Source: 66-474 sp040388785 | GTDB lineage: Bacteria > Pseudomonadota > Gammaproteobacteria > Xanthomonadales > Rhodanobacteraceae | Direction of reading: 5' to 3' | Assembly (NCBI GenBank): GCA_040388785.1 | Contig: JAZKBD010000022.1 | Location: 1-64,000 of the forward strand | DNA length: 64,000 bases | Shown: positions 53,886 through 62,761 of the stretch, one piece after another | Position numbering within the stretch: position 1 is the stretch's first letter | Layout: each line of letters opens with the position of its first letter | The notes under the pieces: model-generated | The model's database searches: none | Told to the model about the DNA's origin: nothing | The model's input: the letters and a program-made list of their open reading frames with translations, nothing else | Position numbers and translations under genes: made by a program

Positions 53886-54571
53886 AGGGCAAAGCATTGG
53901 CAATAGCATTGGGCATGGTATTGGGCAGCGTGGTGCTTTCCATGGCGCCGAATGCCGCACACGCCCAGGCCGTCGTGATCGACCCCGCGAACCTGCAGCA
54001 GGCCATCGTCCGCTACATGGAAATGGTCCAGCAGTTGGAGCAACTGAAGGCCCAGCTCGATGAGGCCAAACAGCAATACGCATCGATGACCGGCAGCCGG
54101 GGGCTCGGCGCGATCGACACCGAGAACTACAACGCCCATATTCCGACGAACTGGCACGAAACCCTCGCCGCGATGCAAAACGGCGGTCAGGTCGGCGCAC
54201 TCGCCAACCAGATCAAGAACGAAGCCTCCGAGCTCGGTCAGCCGCAGTTCGCCAACGTCGATGCGACGGTGATGCAGGCGTTGACCACGCACCTCAACGA
54301 CGACGCCACCGCGCAGGCACTCAACGCCCAGACCTACGACGATTCCGGCGCGCGCTTCCAGCGCCTGACCGAACTCATGAACCAGATCAACAGCACCACC
54401 GACATGAAGTCGATCGGTGAGCTGCAGGCACGCATCGAGATCGAAAACGGCATGCTCCTTAATGAACTGATCAAGCTGCAATCGATGAATGCCGTCATCG
54501 ACAACAACCGCCGCGTCCAACAGCAACAGGAAACCCAGGACGGCTACAAGCTCACCGCCGCCAAATACTGA
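53882..54571 (+). CDS. virB5: VirB5-like minor pilin
   Basis: A 229-residue exported protein with signal peptide ending APNAAHAQA. The mature part is mostly helix with a heptad-rich segment (MVQQLEQLKAQLDEAKQQY) and a C-terminal LQARIEIENGMLLNELIKL, matching the TrbJ/VirB5 type found at the pilus tip. Translation is coupled to virB4 by an ATGA overlap. Confidence 0.88.
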   Translation: MKGKALAIALGMVLGSVVLSMAPNAAHAQAVVIDPANLQQAIVRYMEMVQQLEQLKAQLDEAKQQYASMTGSRGLGAIDTENYNAHIPTNWHETLAAMQNGGQVGALANQIKNEASELGQPQFANVDATVMQALTTHLNDDATAQALNAQTYDDSGARFQRLTELMNQINSTTDMKSIGELQARIEIENGMLLNELIKLQSMNAVIDNNRRVQQQQETQDGYKLTAAKY

Positions 54572-54591
54572 CCGAATTGGAGAACACCACG

Positions 54592-54867
54592 ATGAAACGC
54601 CCCCTGATCTTCCTCCTCGCCGCGTCCGTGGCAGCACTCTCCGGTTGCTCGCACTCCGCCGATCAAGTGCCCGATTACCACACGCTGTTGGGGAAGCAGA
54701 ATCAGCCAAAACGCGATGCCGCCTTCGCCAAGTGCAACGAATCTTCGACGGCGGCAGATCGGATGACCAACCCTTGGTGCGGCGTCGCTGACAAAGCCGA
54801 AACCTGCCAGGAAGCAATGGACGCGTACAACGGCAAGCCGCCTGCGGCAGCCTGCCCCGCGAAATAA
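54592..54867 (+). CDS. EexN-like entry-exclusion lipoprotein
   Basis: A 91-residue lipoprotein with the lipobox LSGC (signal peptide MKRPLIFLLAASVAALSGC) and a short mature part containing two Cys pairs around RDAAFAKCNESS and NPWCGVADKAETC. This is the pattern of EexN-type entry-exclusion lipoproteins, which stop a cell from accepting a second copy of the same element, and it stands between virB5 and virB6 as they usually do. Confidence 0.75.
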   Translation: MKRPLIFLLAASVAALSGCSHSADQVPDYHTLLGKQNQPKRDAAFAKCNESSTAADRMTNPWCGVADKAETCQEAMDAYNGKPPAAACPAK

Positions 54868-54884
54868 GCGAAGGACTAATAGCC

Positions 54885-55958
54885 TTGGCCAGCGATACCC
54901 GCATTGCGCACTGGTTGCTCGACTCGATCGTCACCACGACGACGAATTACGTCAACGCCGCATCCTCGACCATGGTCGCCATCATCGGTGGAGCGGCCAC
55001 GGCGCTGCTCACCATCTACGTGCTGCTGTGGGCCGTAGGGATCGCCAGCGGCCGGATCAGCGAGCCCTTCACCGACGGCGCAAAGCGCGTGATCCGCATC
55101 GTGGTCATCGTCGCCTTTGCTCTGACCGTTGGGTTCTATCAAGGCCAGGTCGCGCGCTTCTTCCTTCGGGCGCCCAGCGCCGTCGCGGCGGATCTGGTGG
55201 CACCGGGTTCAACTTCCGGAAGTTCGCCGACGACGATCGCAGACGTTCTCGACAACGCAGAGGATCAGGGAATTCAAATTGGTGACAAAGCTTGGTCGCG
55301 GGGTAAATCGCAAGGTGGAGTTACTGGCTTCGGCGGTGTCGGCTTCTACTTCCTCGCCTTGGTGATCTGGCTGTCGGTCACGGGCCTAGTGGCACTCGCG
55401 TGCGGCATCATTTTCATGGCCTTCATCTCCACGGCCTTGCTGCTGGCGATCGGTCCGCTCTTCATCCTGCTGGCGATCTTTCCGCAGACCCAGCGATTCT
55501 TTGAGGCGTGGCTTGGCCAAGTCGTCAATTTCGCGATCCTGTTCCTGCTGGTCGCATGCGCGATCAGCCTGTGTTTCCACTTCCTGAGTGACTACCTGAC
55601 CCAGATCAACACCGATCAATGGAATGAACTGGTCATCGACACCTTGAAGGTTTTCGGCGCGACGCTGGCCACGCTCGCCGTGCTCTTCCAAACCCGCGCG
55701 ATCGCCTCCGCCCTGGGCGGTGGATTGGCCTTGCAGACGCAGGGTGTCTTGGGACGGCTGGCCGGCGCCGGATTTCTGGCCATGGGCGTCAGTCGAGCGG
55801 TCAGCACGGGCCACTCCCACAAAGGCTGGTCTCGTGATCGCGCCGAACGGGGCCTGTCCATGACGCCCAGCGAGCGGCTCTCCCGGCATCTCATGGGGCA
55901 GAGCGCCTCAGGCCTGGTGCGCCGCACGTGGCAAGCCCGTAACCGAACCACGATCTGA
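54885..55958 (+). CDS. virB6: VirB6-like inner-membrane channel protein
   Basis: A 357-residue polytopic protein with six or so hydrophobic segments, for example ATALLTIYVLLWAVGIASG, YFLALVIWLSVTGLVALAC and TALLLAIGPLFILLAIFP, and the conserved QRFFEAWLGQVVNFAI. It starts with TTG at 54885. The C-terminal 70 residues are basic and cytoplasmic. VirB6 forms part of the inner-membrane translocation channel. Confidence 0.9.
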   Translation: MASDTRIAHWLLDSIVTTTTNYVNAASSTMVAIIGGAATALLTIYVLLWAVGIASGRISEPFTDGAKRVIRIVVIVAFALTVGFYQGQVARFFLRAPSAVAADLVAPGSTSGSSPTTIADVLDNAEDQGIQIGDKAWSRGKSQGGVTGFGGVGFYFLALVIWLSVTGLVALACGIIFMAFISTALLLAIGPLFILLAIFPQTQRFFEAWLGQVVNFAILFLLVACAISLCFHFLSDYLTQINTDQWNELVIDTLKVFGATLATLAVLFQTRAIASALGGGLALQTQGVLGRLAGAGFLAMGVSRAVSTGHSHKGWSRDRAERGLSMTPSERLSRHLMGQSASGLVRRTWQARNRTTI

Positions 55959-55969
55959 AGGAACACCCC

Positions 55970-56137
55970 ATGACTCATCGACTCACGCCGATCTTGCGCG
56001 GAGCCCTGCTGCTCGGCGTGCTGCTCGCTTTGGCTGCTTGCGCTTCCACCCCTGACAGGGCGCCCGATTGCCATGGCGCCTATACGCCGATCAACACCCC
56101 CGATCACTACCCCACACCGGAGAGGAAGGCGCCATGA
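55970..56137 (+). CDS. virB7: VirB7-like small lipoprotein
   Basis: A 55-residue gene reading MTHRLTPILRGALLLGVLLA, then LAAC as the lipobox, and a short Pro-rich mature part with one more cysteine (PDCHG). It starts 11 bases after virB6 and ends in an ATGA overlap with virB8, exactly where virB7 is encoded in VirB operons. VirB7 anchors VirB9 in the outer-membrane core complex; the single downstream cysteine could pair with VirB9. Confidence 0.78.
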   Translation: MTHRLTPILRGALLLGVLLALAACASTPDRAPDCHGAYTPINTPDHYPTPERKAP

Positions 56138-56817
56138 ATGATTGCCCGGAAACTGTCGCCTTCCTCGATGCCGCCAAGGTATGGGAAACCGATCAGGTCG
56201 TGCGCGCGCATCGATCCGAACGCCGCGCCTGGATCTTCGCCGGCGCCGGACTTGCCATCGCACTGACCGCGGTGGTCGCGGTAGCACTGCTGACACCGCT
56301 CAAGACGGTCGAGCCCTTCGTGGTGCGGGTGGACAAGAACACCGGGGCGACGGACATCATCACCCGCCTGACTGATCAGAAAGAATCCTACAACGAGGCG
56401 ATCGACAAGTATTTTCTTGCGCGTTATGTGACCTATCGGGACTCCTACTCGAGTGCGATGGCGTACCCCGACTATGAAGCCGTTACGACCATGTCGGCGC
56501 CGCAAGTCGCGAACGCCTACTTCGAGCAGATCAAGCCGACCAATCCGCACTCGCCGACGGCCGTCTACGGCAAGGATGGCCAGGTCGACGTTTCGGTGAA
56601 TGCCATCGCGTTCCTCGGCCGAGGCGTGGCCCAGGTGCGTTTCACGCGAACTGAGCGCGTACCCAATGCCCAGGACCGGATCACGCGCTGGATTGCGACG
56701 ATCACCTATCGGTATCTGAATCCGCCCACGGGTGAAAAGGCCCGGCTGGTCGATCCGATCGGGTTTCAGGTAAGCGATTACCGGCTCGACCCTGAAACCG
56801 TGCCGACGGGAGGCTGA
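56134..56817 (+). CDS. virB8: VirB8-like protein
   Basis: A 227-residue bitopic inner-membrane protein with a short cytoplasmic part, one transmembrane helix at about 33-53 (WIFAGAGLAIALTAVVAVALL) and a periplasmic NTF2-like domain with TVEPFVVRVDKNTG, YFLARYVTYRDSYSS and RITRWIATITYRY. It is an assembly factor of the secretion channel. The start at 56134 overlaps the virB7 stop. Confidence 0.93.
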   Translation: MNDCPETVAFLDAAKVWETDQVVRAHRSERRAWIFAGAGLAIALTAVVAVALLTPLKTVEPFVVRVDKNTGATDIITRLTDQKESYNEAIDKYFLARYVTYRDSYSSAMAYPDYEAVTTMSAPQVANAYFEQIKPTNPHSPTAVYGKDGQVDVSVNAIAFLGRGVAQVRFTRTERVPNAQDRITRWIATITYRYLNPPTGEKARLVDPIGFQVSDYRLDPETVPTGG

Positions 56818-56819
56818 TC

Positions 56820-57812
56820 ATGCGCGCATTCTTGTCCGCCGTGTTGCTGCTCCTGCTGCTCTCCCCGATCTTTGTCTCGGCCGAGACCCTCCCGAAAGGC
56901 GGTCCATACGATGCGCGCATCAAGACGGTCGCTTACAACGCGTCCGATGTGGTGAAGATCATCGGCCATTACGGCTACTCGACCGATATCGAGTTTGCGC
57001 CCGGCGAACAGGTGCAGAACATTGCACTCGGCGATTCGCTGGCATGGGAAGTCGCTCCGGCGGGCTCGCATCTGTTCGTGAAGCCACGCGAGGACAACGC
57101 GGTCACGAACGCGACCGTGGTCACCAACAAGCGCGTCTACCAACTTTCGCTGGACGCACGGCATGTCGCCGGACTCACCGGTGCGCATAGTGCGGGCATG
57201 TTCTTCGAGGTGCGTTTCCGTTACCCCGACGATGCGGCGGCCTTGGCCCAAGCCCAGCGCGCCGGCGCGGATCGGGCGCGGCTCCTGGCCAAGCTCGATG
57301 CAACGCCCAAACCGATCAACTGGGACTATTACGCTTGCGGCGAGCGCAGCTTGTGGCCATCGGAAGTTTACGACGATGGCCGGTTCACTTACTTGCGTTT
57401 CCCGAATGCGCAGGAAATCCCTGCGGTCTTCATCATCAATGCCGATGGTACCGAAAGCCTGGTCAACGGCGAAATGCGTAACGACGACTACGTCGTTCAA
57501 ACTACGGCACGCAAGTTCGTCCTGCGCCGTGGCAAGTCGGTGGCCTGCATCCAGAATCGCAGTTACAACCCGCGCGGCATCGCCACGCCGACCGACACGA
57601 TCAGCCCGGATGTGCAACGCACGATTCGTGCACAAGCACCGCGCGGAAACGTGAATGCGGCGCCGACGGTGGTCACGCCTACCGCGCAGGCGACAGGCCC
57701 AGGTGCAACGTCCGCCCCGGTGCCGAACGCCAACCTGCCTCCTTCCTACATGGTGATGCCACCCCTCTCTCAAGCACCGCGTGTTGATCCTGCCCAAGGC
57801 CATTCACCATGA
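56820..57812 (+). CDS. virB9: VirB9-like outer-membrane core protein
   Basis: A 330-residue exported protein (signal peptide LLLLLLSPIFVSA). The N-terminal domain has VKIIGHYGYSTDIEFAPGE and the C-terminal domain NWDYYACGERSLWPSEVYDDGRFTYLRFP, both hallmarks of VirB9/TrbG. A Pro/Ala-rich tail of about 60 residues follows. Cys in YYACG is a candidate partner of VirB7. Overlaps virB10 by four bases. Confidence 0.93.
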   Translation: MRAFLSAVLLLLLLSPIFVSAETLPKGGPYDARIKTVAYNASDVVKIIGHYGYSTDIEFAPGEQVQNIALGDSLAWEVAPAGSHLFVKPREDNAVTNATVVTNKRVYQLSLDARHVAGLTGAHSAGMFFEVRFRYPDDAAALAQAQRAGADRARLLAKLDATPKPINWDYYACGERSLWPSEVYDDGRFTYLRFPNAQEIPAVFIINADGTESLVNGEMRNDDYVVQTTARKFVLRRGKSVACIQNRSYNPRGIATPTDTISPDVQRTIRAQAPRGNVNAAPTVVTPTAQATGPGATSAPVPNANLPPSYMVMPPLSQAPRVDPAQGHSP

Positions 57813-58942
57813 GCGTCGATGAATTAAGCGAAGTCGCCGAGCGCGGCATCCCGCAAGTAGGCAGGCCGCGCAAACGCAACCGCTGGTTCCTGGCGATACT
57901 GGTCGCACTCGGTGTCGTACTGGTCATCGCGTTGGCCGCGCGCGCAATGCTCGGCGCACTGGCCAACCGCAACCACACCTCGCACGTCGCAACGCTCAAG
58001 CCCAACCTGCCTGACCTGACCCGCAGCGCGTTCGACAAGCAAACCGCACCACCTCCGCCTACGGGGGGTTCGAACGTTGCGGCACCGGCCCTTTTGGGAC
58101 AAACCCAGGCGCCGGACATGACGCCCGCACAAAAGGCGGCGGCGGATCTCGCCGAACGACGCAAACGTGCGCCGCTCCTGGCCATCAGCGGCAGTGCCTT
58201 GGCGAGCCAAAGCGGTGGTGGACAAGCAGCGCCAGGCCTGCCCTCACCTGCCGGATGGCAACCCAGCAACGTCGCACCGGGGCAGCCGAGTGCCCAAAGC
58301 ACACTGTCCAATGCACTGACCGCTACGCGTACCACCGAGGTCAGCGCATCGCTCTTGCCCGATCCCGACATGACGCTCACGCAGGGAATGTTCCTCGACT
58401 GCATCTTGCAGACCGCGTTGTCCTCGGAGGTGCCGGGCATGACCAGCTGCGTGCTCGCACGCAACGTCTACTCGACCAACGGCAAAGTGCTGCTGCTGGA
58501 GCGCGGCTCGCGCTTGGTCGGTCAATACCAGGCCGCGCAACTCCACAATGGCCAGAGCCGTATCTTCGTGTTGTGGATGCGGGCCGAAACACCCGATGGC
58601 GTGATCATCAATCTCGACTCGCCCAATACCGATGCGCTCGGGCGCTCGGGACTCGATGGCAAGGTCGACAATCACTTCTGGGCGCGTTTCGGCTCCGCAC
58701 TGCTGGTGTCGGTGGCCGACGATTTGGCCTCTTCTGCCGTGCAAAACAGCAACGGCTCAAACAACAACAGCCTCACCTTCACCAACACCGCCAACTCCGC
58801 CAACAATGCCGCGGCGATCATTGTGGAGAACACGGTCAACATCCCGCCGACACTCACTAAGGCGCAAGGCGCGCACATCAACATCTTCGTCGCACGTGAT
58901 CTGTACTTCGGGGATGTGTATGGACTCACCGCAACCCGCTGA
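57809..58942 (+). CDS. virB10: VirB10-like channel protein
   Basis: A 377-residue protein that spans both membranes. One inner-membrane helix lies at about 26-47 (WFLAILVALGVVLVIALAAR), followed by a Pro-rich periplasmic stretch (TAPPPPTGGSN) and the C-terminal TrbI/VirB10 domain with GMFLDCILQTALSSEVPGM, TNGKVLLLERGSRLVGQY and the outer-membrane helix region near GLDGKVDNHFWARFG. The tail ends VARDLYFGDVYGLT, typical of the family. Its end overlaps virB11 by about 20 bases. Confidence 0.94.
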   Translation: MSVDELSEVAERGIPQVGRPRKRNRWFLAILVALGVVLVIALAARAMLGALANRNHTSHVATLKPNLPDLTRSAFDKQTAPPPPTGGSNVAAPALLGQTQAPDMTPAQKAAADLAERRKRAPLLAISGSALASQSGGGQAAPGLPSPAGWQPSNVAPGQPSAQSTLSNALTATRTTEVSASLLPDPDMTLTQGMFLDCILQTALSSEVPGMTSCVLARNVYSTNGKVLLLERGSRLVGQYQAAQLHNGQSRIFVLWMRAETPDGVIINLDSPNTDALGRSGLDGKVDNHFWARFGSALLVSVADDLASSAVQNSNGSNNNSLTFTNTANSANNAAAIIVENTVNIPPTLTKAQGAHINIFVARDLYFGDVYGLTATR

Positions 58943-59953
58943 GGCGCCGATCCTCGAACGCTCGTCCGCGCGAGTGTGTTCGGCGGTCGAGACGTTCATG
59001 CAGCCGCTGCGCGGACTCCTCGCCCACGATGTCACCGAAGTCGTCATCAATCGACCGGGCGAGGTGTGGACGGAAGGCCGCAAAGGCTGGCGGGTGCATG
59101 ACATGCCGACGCTGACCTACGAGCACCTGCGGACCTTCGCGACCTTGATCGCCAATTCCACGCAACAGACCATCCATGAGGGCGCGCCGCTGGTTTCGGC
59201 CGCGCTGCCGACCGGCGAACGCGTGCAGGCGATCATTCCGCCGGCCGTGCAGGCGGGCACGGTCAGCCTCACCATCCGCAAACCGTCGAAACTGCGCTTC
59301 GACTNNNNNNNNNNGAGAAAGTGATGGTCGGCGAGGATCCGGCGCGTCCGATGGAGGATCGCCTGAGCGGCCTGCTCGCCGCGCACCGCATCCGCGAGTT
59401 TCTGGAGCTCGCCGTACGCACGCGGCAGAACATCGTGATTTCCGGGGCGACGGGCTCCGGCAAGACCACAGTGATGAAGACCCTGGTCGATCTGATCCCG
59501 CCCGAAGAACGCCTGATCACCATCGAGGATACGCCGGAGCTGGACATCCTCAAACAGCCCAACCACGTTCGGCTGTTCTACTCCAAGGATGGTCAGGGCG
59601 TGTCCAAGGCCACGCCGAAGATGCTGCTGGAAGCCTGCTTGCGCATGAAACCCGATCGCATCCTGCTGGCCGAGCTGCGTTCGGATGAAGCCTTCTACTT
59701 CATCCGCAACGTCAACTCCGGGCACCCGGGCTCGATCACCTCGGTGCACGCGACGTCGCCGCGGTTGGCGATCGAGCAACTCATGTTGCTGGTCAAGGAA
59801 TCGGTCGGCGGCGCACAGCTCTCACGCGAGGACATCAAGCAACTGCTGTTCATGCTGGTCGATGTCGTGATCCAGTTTTCCATCGTCGACAAGGTGCGCC
59901 GCGTCACCGGAATCTACTATGACCCGCAACGCAAGCGCACCCTTCTGGGTTAG
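58920..59953 (+). CDS. virB11: VirB11-like traffic ATPase (interrupted by gap)
   Basis: The hexameric secretion ATPase. The N-terminal part (MDSPQPAEAPILERSSARV, LLAHDVTEVVINRPGEVW, GERVQAIIPPAVQ) precedes an N gap at 59305-59314; the C-terminal part has Walker A SGATGSGKTT, TIEDTPELDI, MKPDRILLAELR (Walker B with the Glu) and the His box HPGSITSVHATSP. Frames differ by two across the gap, as for a gap of unknown length. I treat it as one intact gene. It works with VirB4 and VirD4 to switch between pilus assembly and DNA transfer. Confidence 0.9.
59305..59314. other. assembly gap (10 N) inside virB11
   Basis: The family alignment runs smoothly from KPSKLRFD to MVGEDPARPMEDRL with only a short linker expected, so the true missing sequence is probably short. 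Confidence 0.99.
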
Positions 59954-61781
59954 GGCAATCCTCGTCGTGCTGCTGGCACTGTGCGCAGTGCCGGCTTGGC
60001 TGTGGCTGGCCGGTCACGCTTATCTGTGGCTGGCCTTCCATGGACACGGCCAACCGATAGCCACCCTCATGACCTGGCCGATGTACTTTCACGCCTACCG
60101 CTCGTTCGCCGGCGTGCAGCATGACCTCTTGATCAGCGGCGCCGCCGCGACCGCCGTGGTGCTGGCCCCGGTCGCACTATTCTTCATCAAGCCCAAGCGG
60201 GCCCAGCACGGGCAAGCCCGCTTCGCGAAGTTGCGTGAGATTCGCAAAGCGGGGCTGCTCGATCACGCCAGCGACGGCATCATCGTCGGCCGCCGTGGCA
60301 GCAAGTTTCTGACCGCAAGCCTGCAACGCTACCCGCATGTGATGCTCGCCGCCCCGACCGGCTCCGGCAAGGGCGTCGGTGTCGTGATCCCGAACCTCCT
60401 CAACTGGAACCACTCGGTCATCGTGCTCGATATCAAGAAGGAGAACTGGGAAATCACCGCAGGCTTTCGCGCGGCGCACGGCCATGATGTGTTCCTGTTC
60501 GACCCGGCCTCGCCACTCCGCCAAACGCATCGCTGGAATCCCCTCGCCTACATTCGCGAAGACGCCTCGCTGCGGGTTGACGACATCCAGAAAATCGCCC
60601 ACATTCTCTTTCCGGACATCGCCGGCACTGATCCGATCTGGACGGCCTCGTGCCGCTCACTGTTTCTCGGTCTCGTCCTGTATCTTCTGGAAACGCCGGG
60701 CAAGCCCGTCACCCTCGGCCAGGTCGCACGCGAATCCTTCGCCGGTGATGACCAGCGCTTCACCGGAATCATCGAAGCACGACGGGCGCAGGGACCCCCT
60801 TACAGCGATTCCTGCACGCACGCGCTGCTGGACTACGTTCGGACCTCGGACAACACACGCACGTCGATCCGCAAGACGTTTACCTCACGCTTCGAGCTGT
60901 TCCTGAATCCCATCCTGGATGCCGCGACGTCAGCGAATGACTTTGATCTCGAAGCGTTGCGTCGGCGGCGCACAAGCATCTATATCGGCATCACCCCGGA
61001 CAATCTATCCCGCCTCTCTCCCCTGCTGAACCTGTTCTTCCAGCAAGTCGTGGACCTCAACACCCGCGAACTCCCCGAGCACAATCCGGCGCTGAAATAC
61101 CAGTGTCTGCTGCTGCTCGACGAGTTTCGATCGCTCGGCAAAATGCCGTTGATCGTCGAGGCCGTGGCCTTCCTGCGTGGCTACGGCGTGCGGTTGCTTC
61201 CGATCTTCCAGTCCCCGAGTCAAATTCGCGAGCTGTATGGAGAAGAGGCTGCGCGTACCTTCTTCCAGAACCACCAGGTCCGGATCAGCTACACCCCGCC
61301 CGACATGACCGTCGCGACCGAAATCAGCCGCGAACTCGGCACCTACACCTACCAGGCAAGGTCAACGTCACGACCATCGGCGTTCTCCAAAGGCACCCGC
61401 TCGATGAGTGAATCGGACCATGCGCGTGCCCTGTTGCTGCCGCAGGAGGTCAAGGAGATCGGCGAGGAGGAAGCATTGATCCTCGCCAAAGGCTGCAAGC
61501 CCATCCAGGCCGACAAGATCCGCTGGCATCGCGATCCCGCGTTCATGCACCGGCGGCGATCGCCGCCGTTTGTTGCACCCGTAGCCCTGGTTTCGGCTGT
61601 CGGGACCGGATGCTCATCGTCCAGCGGCGCCGTGGAGGCGGCCGATCTCGATTCTGTGTACGATCGCCCACTGTCGGATTTTTGCCTCGACTTGTCCGAC
61701 GTGACCCTTCCCTCCGGGGAAGTTTCCCAAGCCGAGGCCGAAGCAGCGGCGGATCAGCTCTTCTCCGCCATGTCGCGTTAA
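59919..61781 (+). CDS. virD4: VirD4/TraG-type coupling protein
   Basis: A 620-residue type IV coupling protein that brings the relaxosome DNA to the channel. Two N-terminal membrane helices (ILVVLLALCAVPAWLWLAG and AAATAVVLAPVALFFI) precede the ATPase with Walker A APTGSGKGVG (145-154), SVIVLDIKKENW and Walker B CLLLLDEFRSLGKMP. The tail from about 555 is Ser/Ala/Asp-rich and not conserved. It begins 35 bases inside virB11 and completes the secretion gene set. Confidence 0.94.
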   Translation: MTRNASAPFWVRAILVVLLALCAVPAWLWLAGHAYLWLAFHGHGQPIATLMTWPMYFHAYRSFAGVQHDLLISGAAATAVVLAPVALFFIKPKRAQHGQARFAKLREIRKAGLLDHASDGIIVGRRGSKFLTASLQRYPHVMLAAPTGSGKGVGVVIPNLLNWNHSVIVLDIKKENWEITAGFRAAHGHDVFLFDPASPLRQTHRWNPLAYIREDASLRVDDIQKIAHILFPDIAGTDPIWTASCRSLFLGLVLYLLETPGKPVTLGQVARESFAGDDQRFTGIIEARRAQGPPYSDSCTHALLDYVRTSDNTRTSIRKTFTSRFELFLNPILDAATSANDFDLEALRRRRTSIYIGITPDNLSRLSPLLNLFFQQVVDLNTRELPEHNPALKYQCLLLLDEFRSLGKMPLIVEAVAFLRGYGVRLLPIFQSPSQIRELYGEEAARTFFQNHQVRISYTPPDMTVATEISRELGTYTYQARSTSRPSAFSKGTRSMSESDHARALLLPQEVKEIGEEEALILAKGCKPIQADKIRWHRDPAFMHRRRSPPFVAPVALVSAVGTGCSSSSGAVEAADLDSVYDRPLSDFCLDLSDVTLPSGEVSQAEAEAAADQLFSAMSR

Positions 61782-61803
61782 CCAACTCTCAAAGGAGTTC
61801 ACT

Positions 61804-62520
61804 ATGAGCAACGAAGCACCCGCACTGCCCGAGGGTGGCCGCACCGTCAACAAGCGACCGTTGAACGAGATCCGCCGTATCGGTGGCGAGCAAGGCAGCC
61901 CCGACCGCACCATCCCCGAACACCTGAAACCGCACTATCACCAGGACGGCAATGCGTTCCGGTCGGCATACCGCCCGGATCGCATCGAATTCGTCGATCG
62001 CGGCACCCGCATGCATGCCTATTATCCGATCAGCACCTTCACGACGCGTGCGTTGATCGATATTGCCCAGGCGCGAGGCTGGAAAGAGATCGAGGTGACC
62101 GGCTCGAAACAATTCCAGCAATCCATCTATGTCGAGGCGACTTCAAAAAGCCTGGGTGTACGGGGCTACGAGCCGACGCAGAAGGACGCCGAAATCCTGC
62201 AGCGCCGCGCCGAACGCCGGGAGTCGGAAAAGAACCCGATGGTGCAGGCCTTCCTGCAGGCAGACTCCAAGAAAGATCGGGATGACGCAGTCAAGAAATA
62301 TCCCGAGCTCAAGGCCGCATTCCTCGCCGACGCCGCCGCCAAGGCCGTGGCGGAAGCGAAGATCGATTCCAAGAAAGCTGCCGAAATTTTCGTCTCCCGC
62401 TTCCGCGACTCGATCGCAATCGCCCTGCACACAGGCCGTGCGTTACCGACCGCAGAAGTCAAAGCGGAACGTCCGCGCCCATCGCGGGTAGAGGAAAGGG
62501 ATCGGGGCCGTTCGCGGTAA
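61804..62520 (+). CDS. LPD7-domain protein at end of T4SS operon
   Basis: A 238-residue soluble protein. The middle reads YRPDRIEFVDRGTRMHAYYP, then FTTRALIDIAQARGWKEIEV and SKQFQQSIYVEATSKSLGVRG, the pattern of the large polyvalent protein-associated domain 7 that is usually attached to conjugative relaxases. Here it stands alone with a charged Lys/Glu-rich C-terminus. It follows virD4 by 22 bases. It could act with a relaxase encoded elsewhere on the element. Confidence 0.7.
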   Translation: MSNEAPALPEGGRTVNKRPLNEIRRIGGEQGSPDRTIPEHLKPHYHQDGNAFRSAYRPDRIEFVDRGTRMHAYYPISTFTTRALIDIAQARGWKEIEVTGSKQFQQSIYVEATSKSLGVRGYEPTQKDAEILQRRAERRESEKNPMVQAFLQADSKKDRDDAVKKYPELKAAFLADAAAKAVAEAKIDSKKAAEIFVSRFRDSIAIALHTGRALPTAEVKAERPRPSRVEERDRGRSR

Positions 62521-62587
62521 TCGGAAGGCGGAATCGGAGCCGCATCGTTCTGCCGGGTCGCACTTAAACCAAACCCGCATAGGAAAA

Positions 62588-62615
62588 AAGGTGGGCGCCT
62601 GCGGGCGCCCACCTT
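62588..62615. terminator. strong hairpin terminator between T4SS operon and brxL
   Basis: A perfect 12-base stem AAGGTGGGCGCC (62588-62599), loop TGCG, GGCGCCCACCTT (62604-62615). On the minus strand the stem is followed by a run of T (the AAAAAA before the stem on the plus strand), so it ends the brxL transcript best; it lies between converging genes and may serve both. Confidence 0.85.
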
Positions 62616-62761
62616 GTGCGCGACCTTGCTGCACTCTGCCACTGGCGAATGGCTTCTTGAGTGCGCCAGGCCTGACGCGCAAGCACGGCGCAACGGCAAA
62701 CCGCAGTGATGTCTGCACCGCCCCGTGACGCTGACGCTGGCCGCTGCCGACCGGAATTGCG

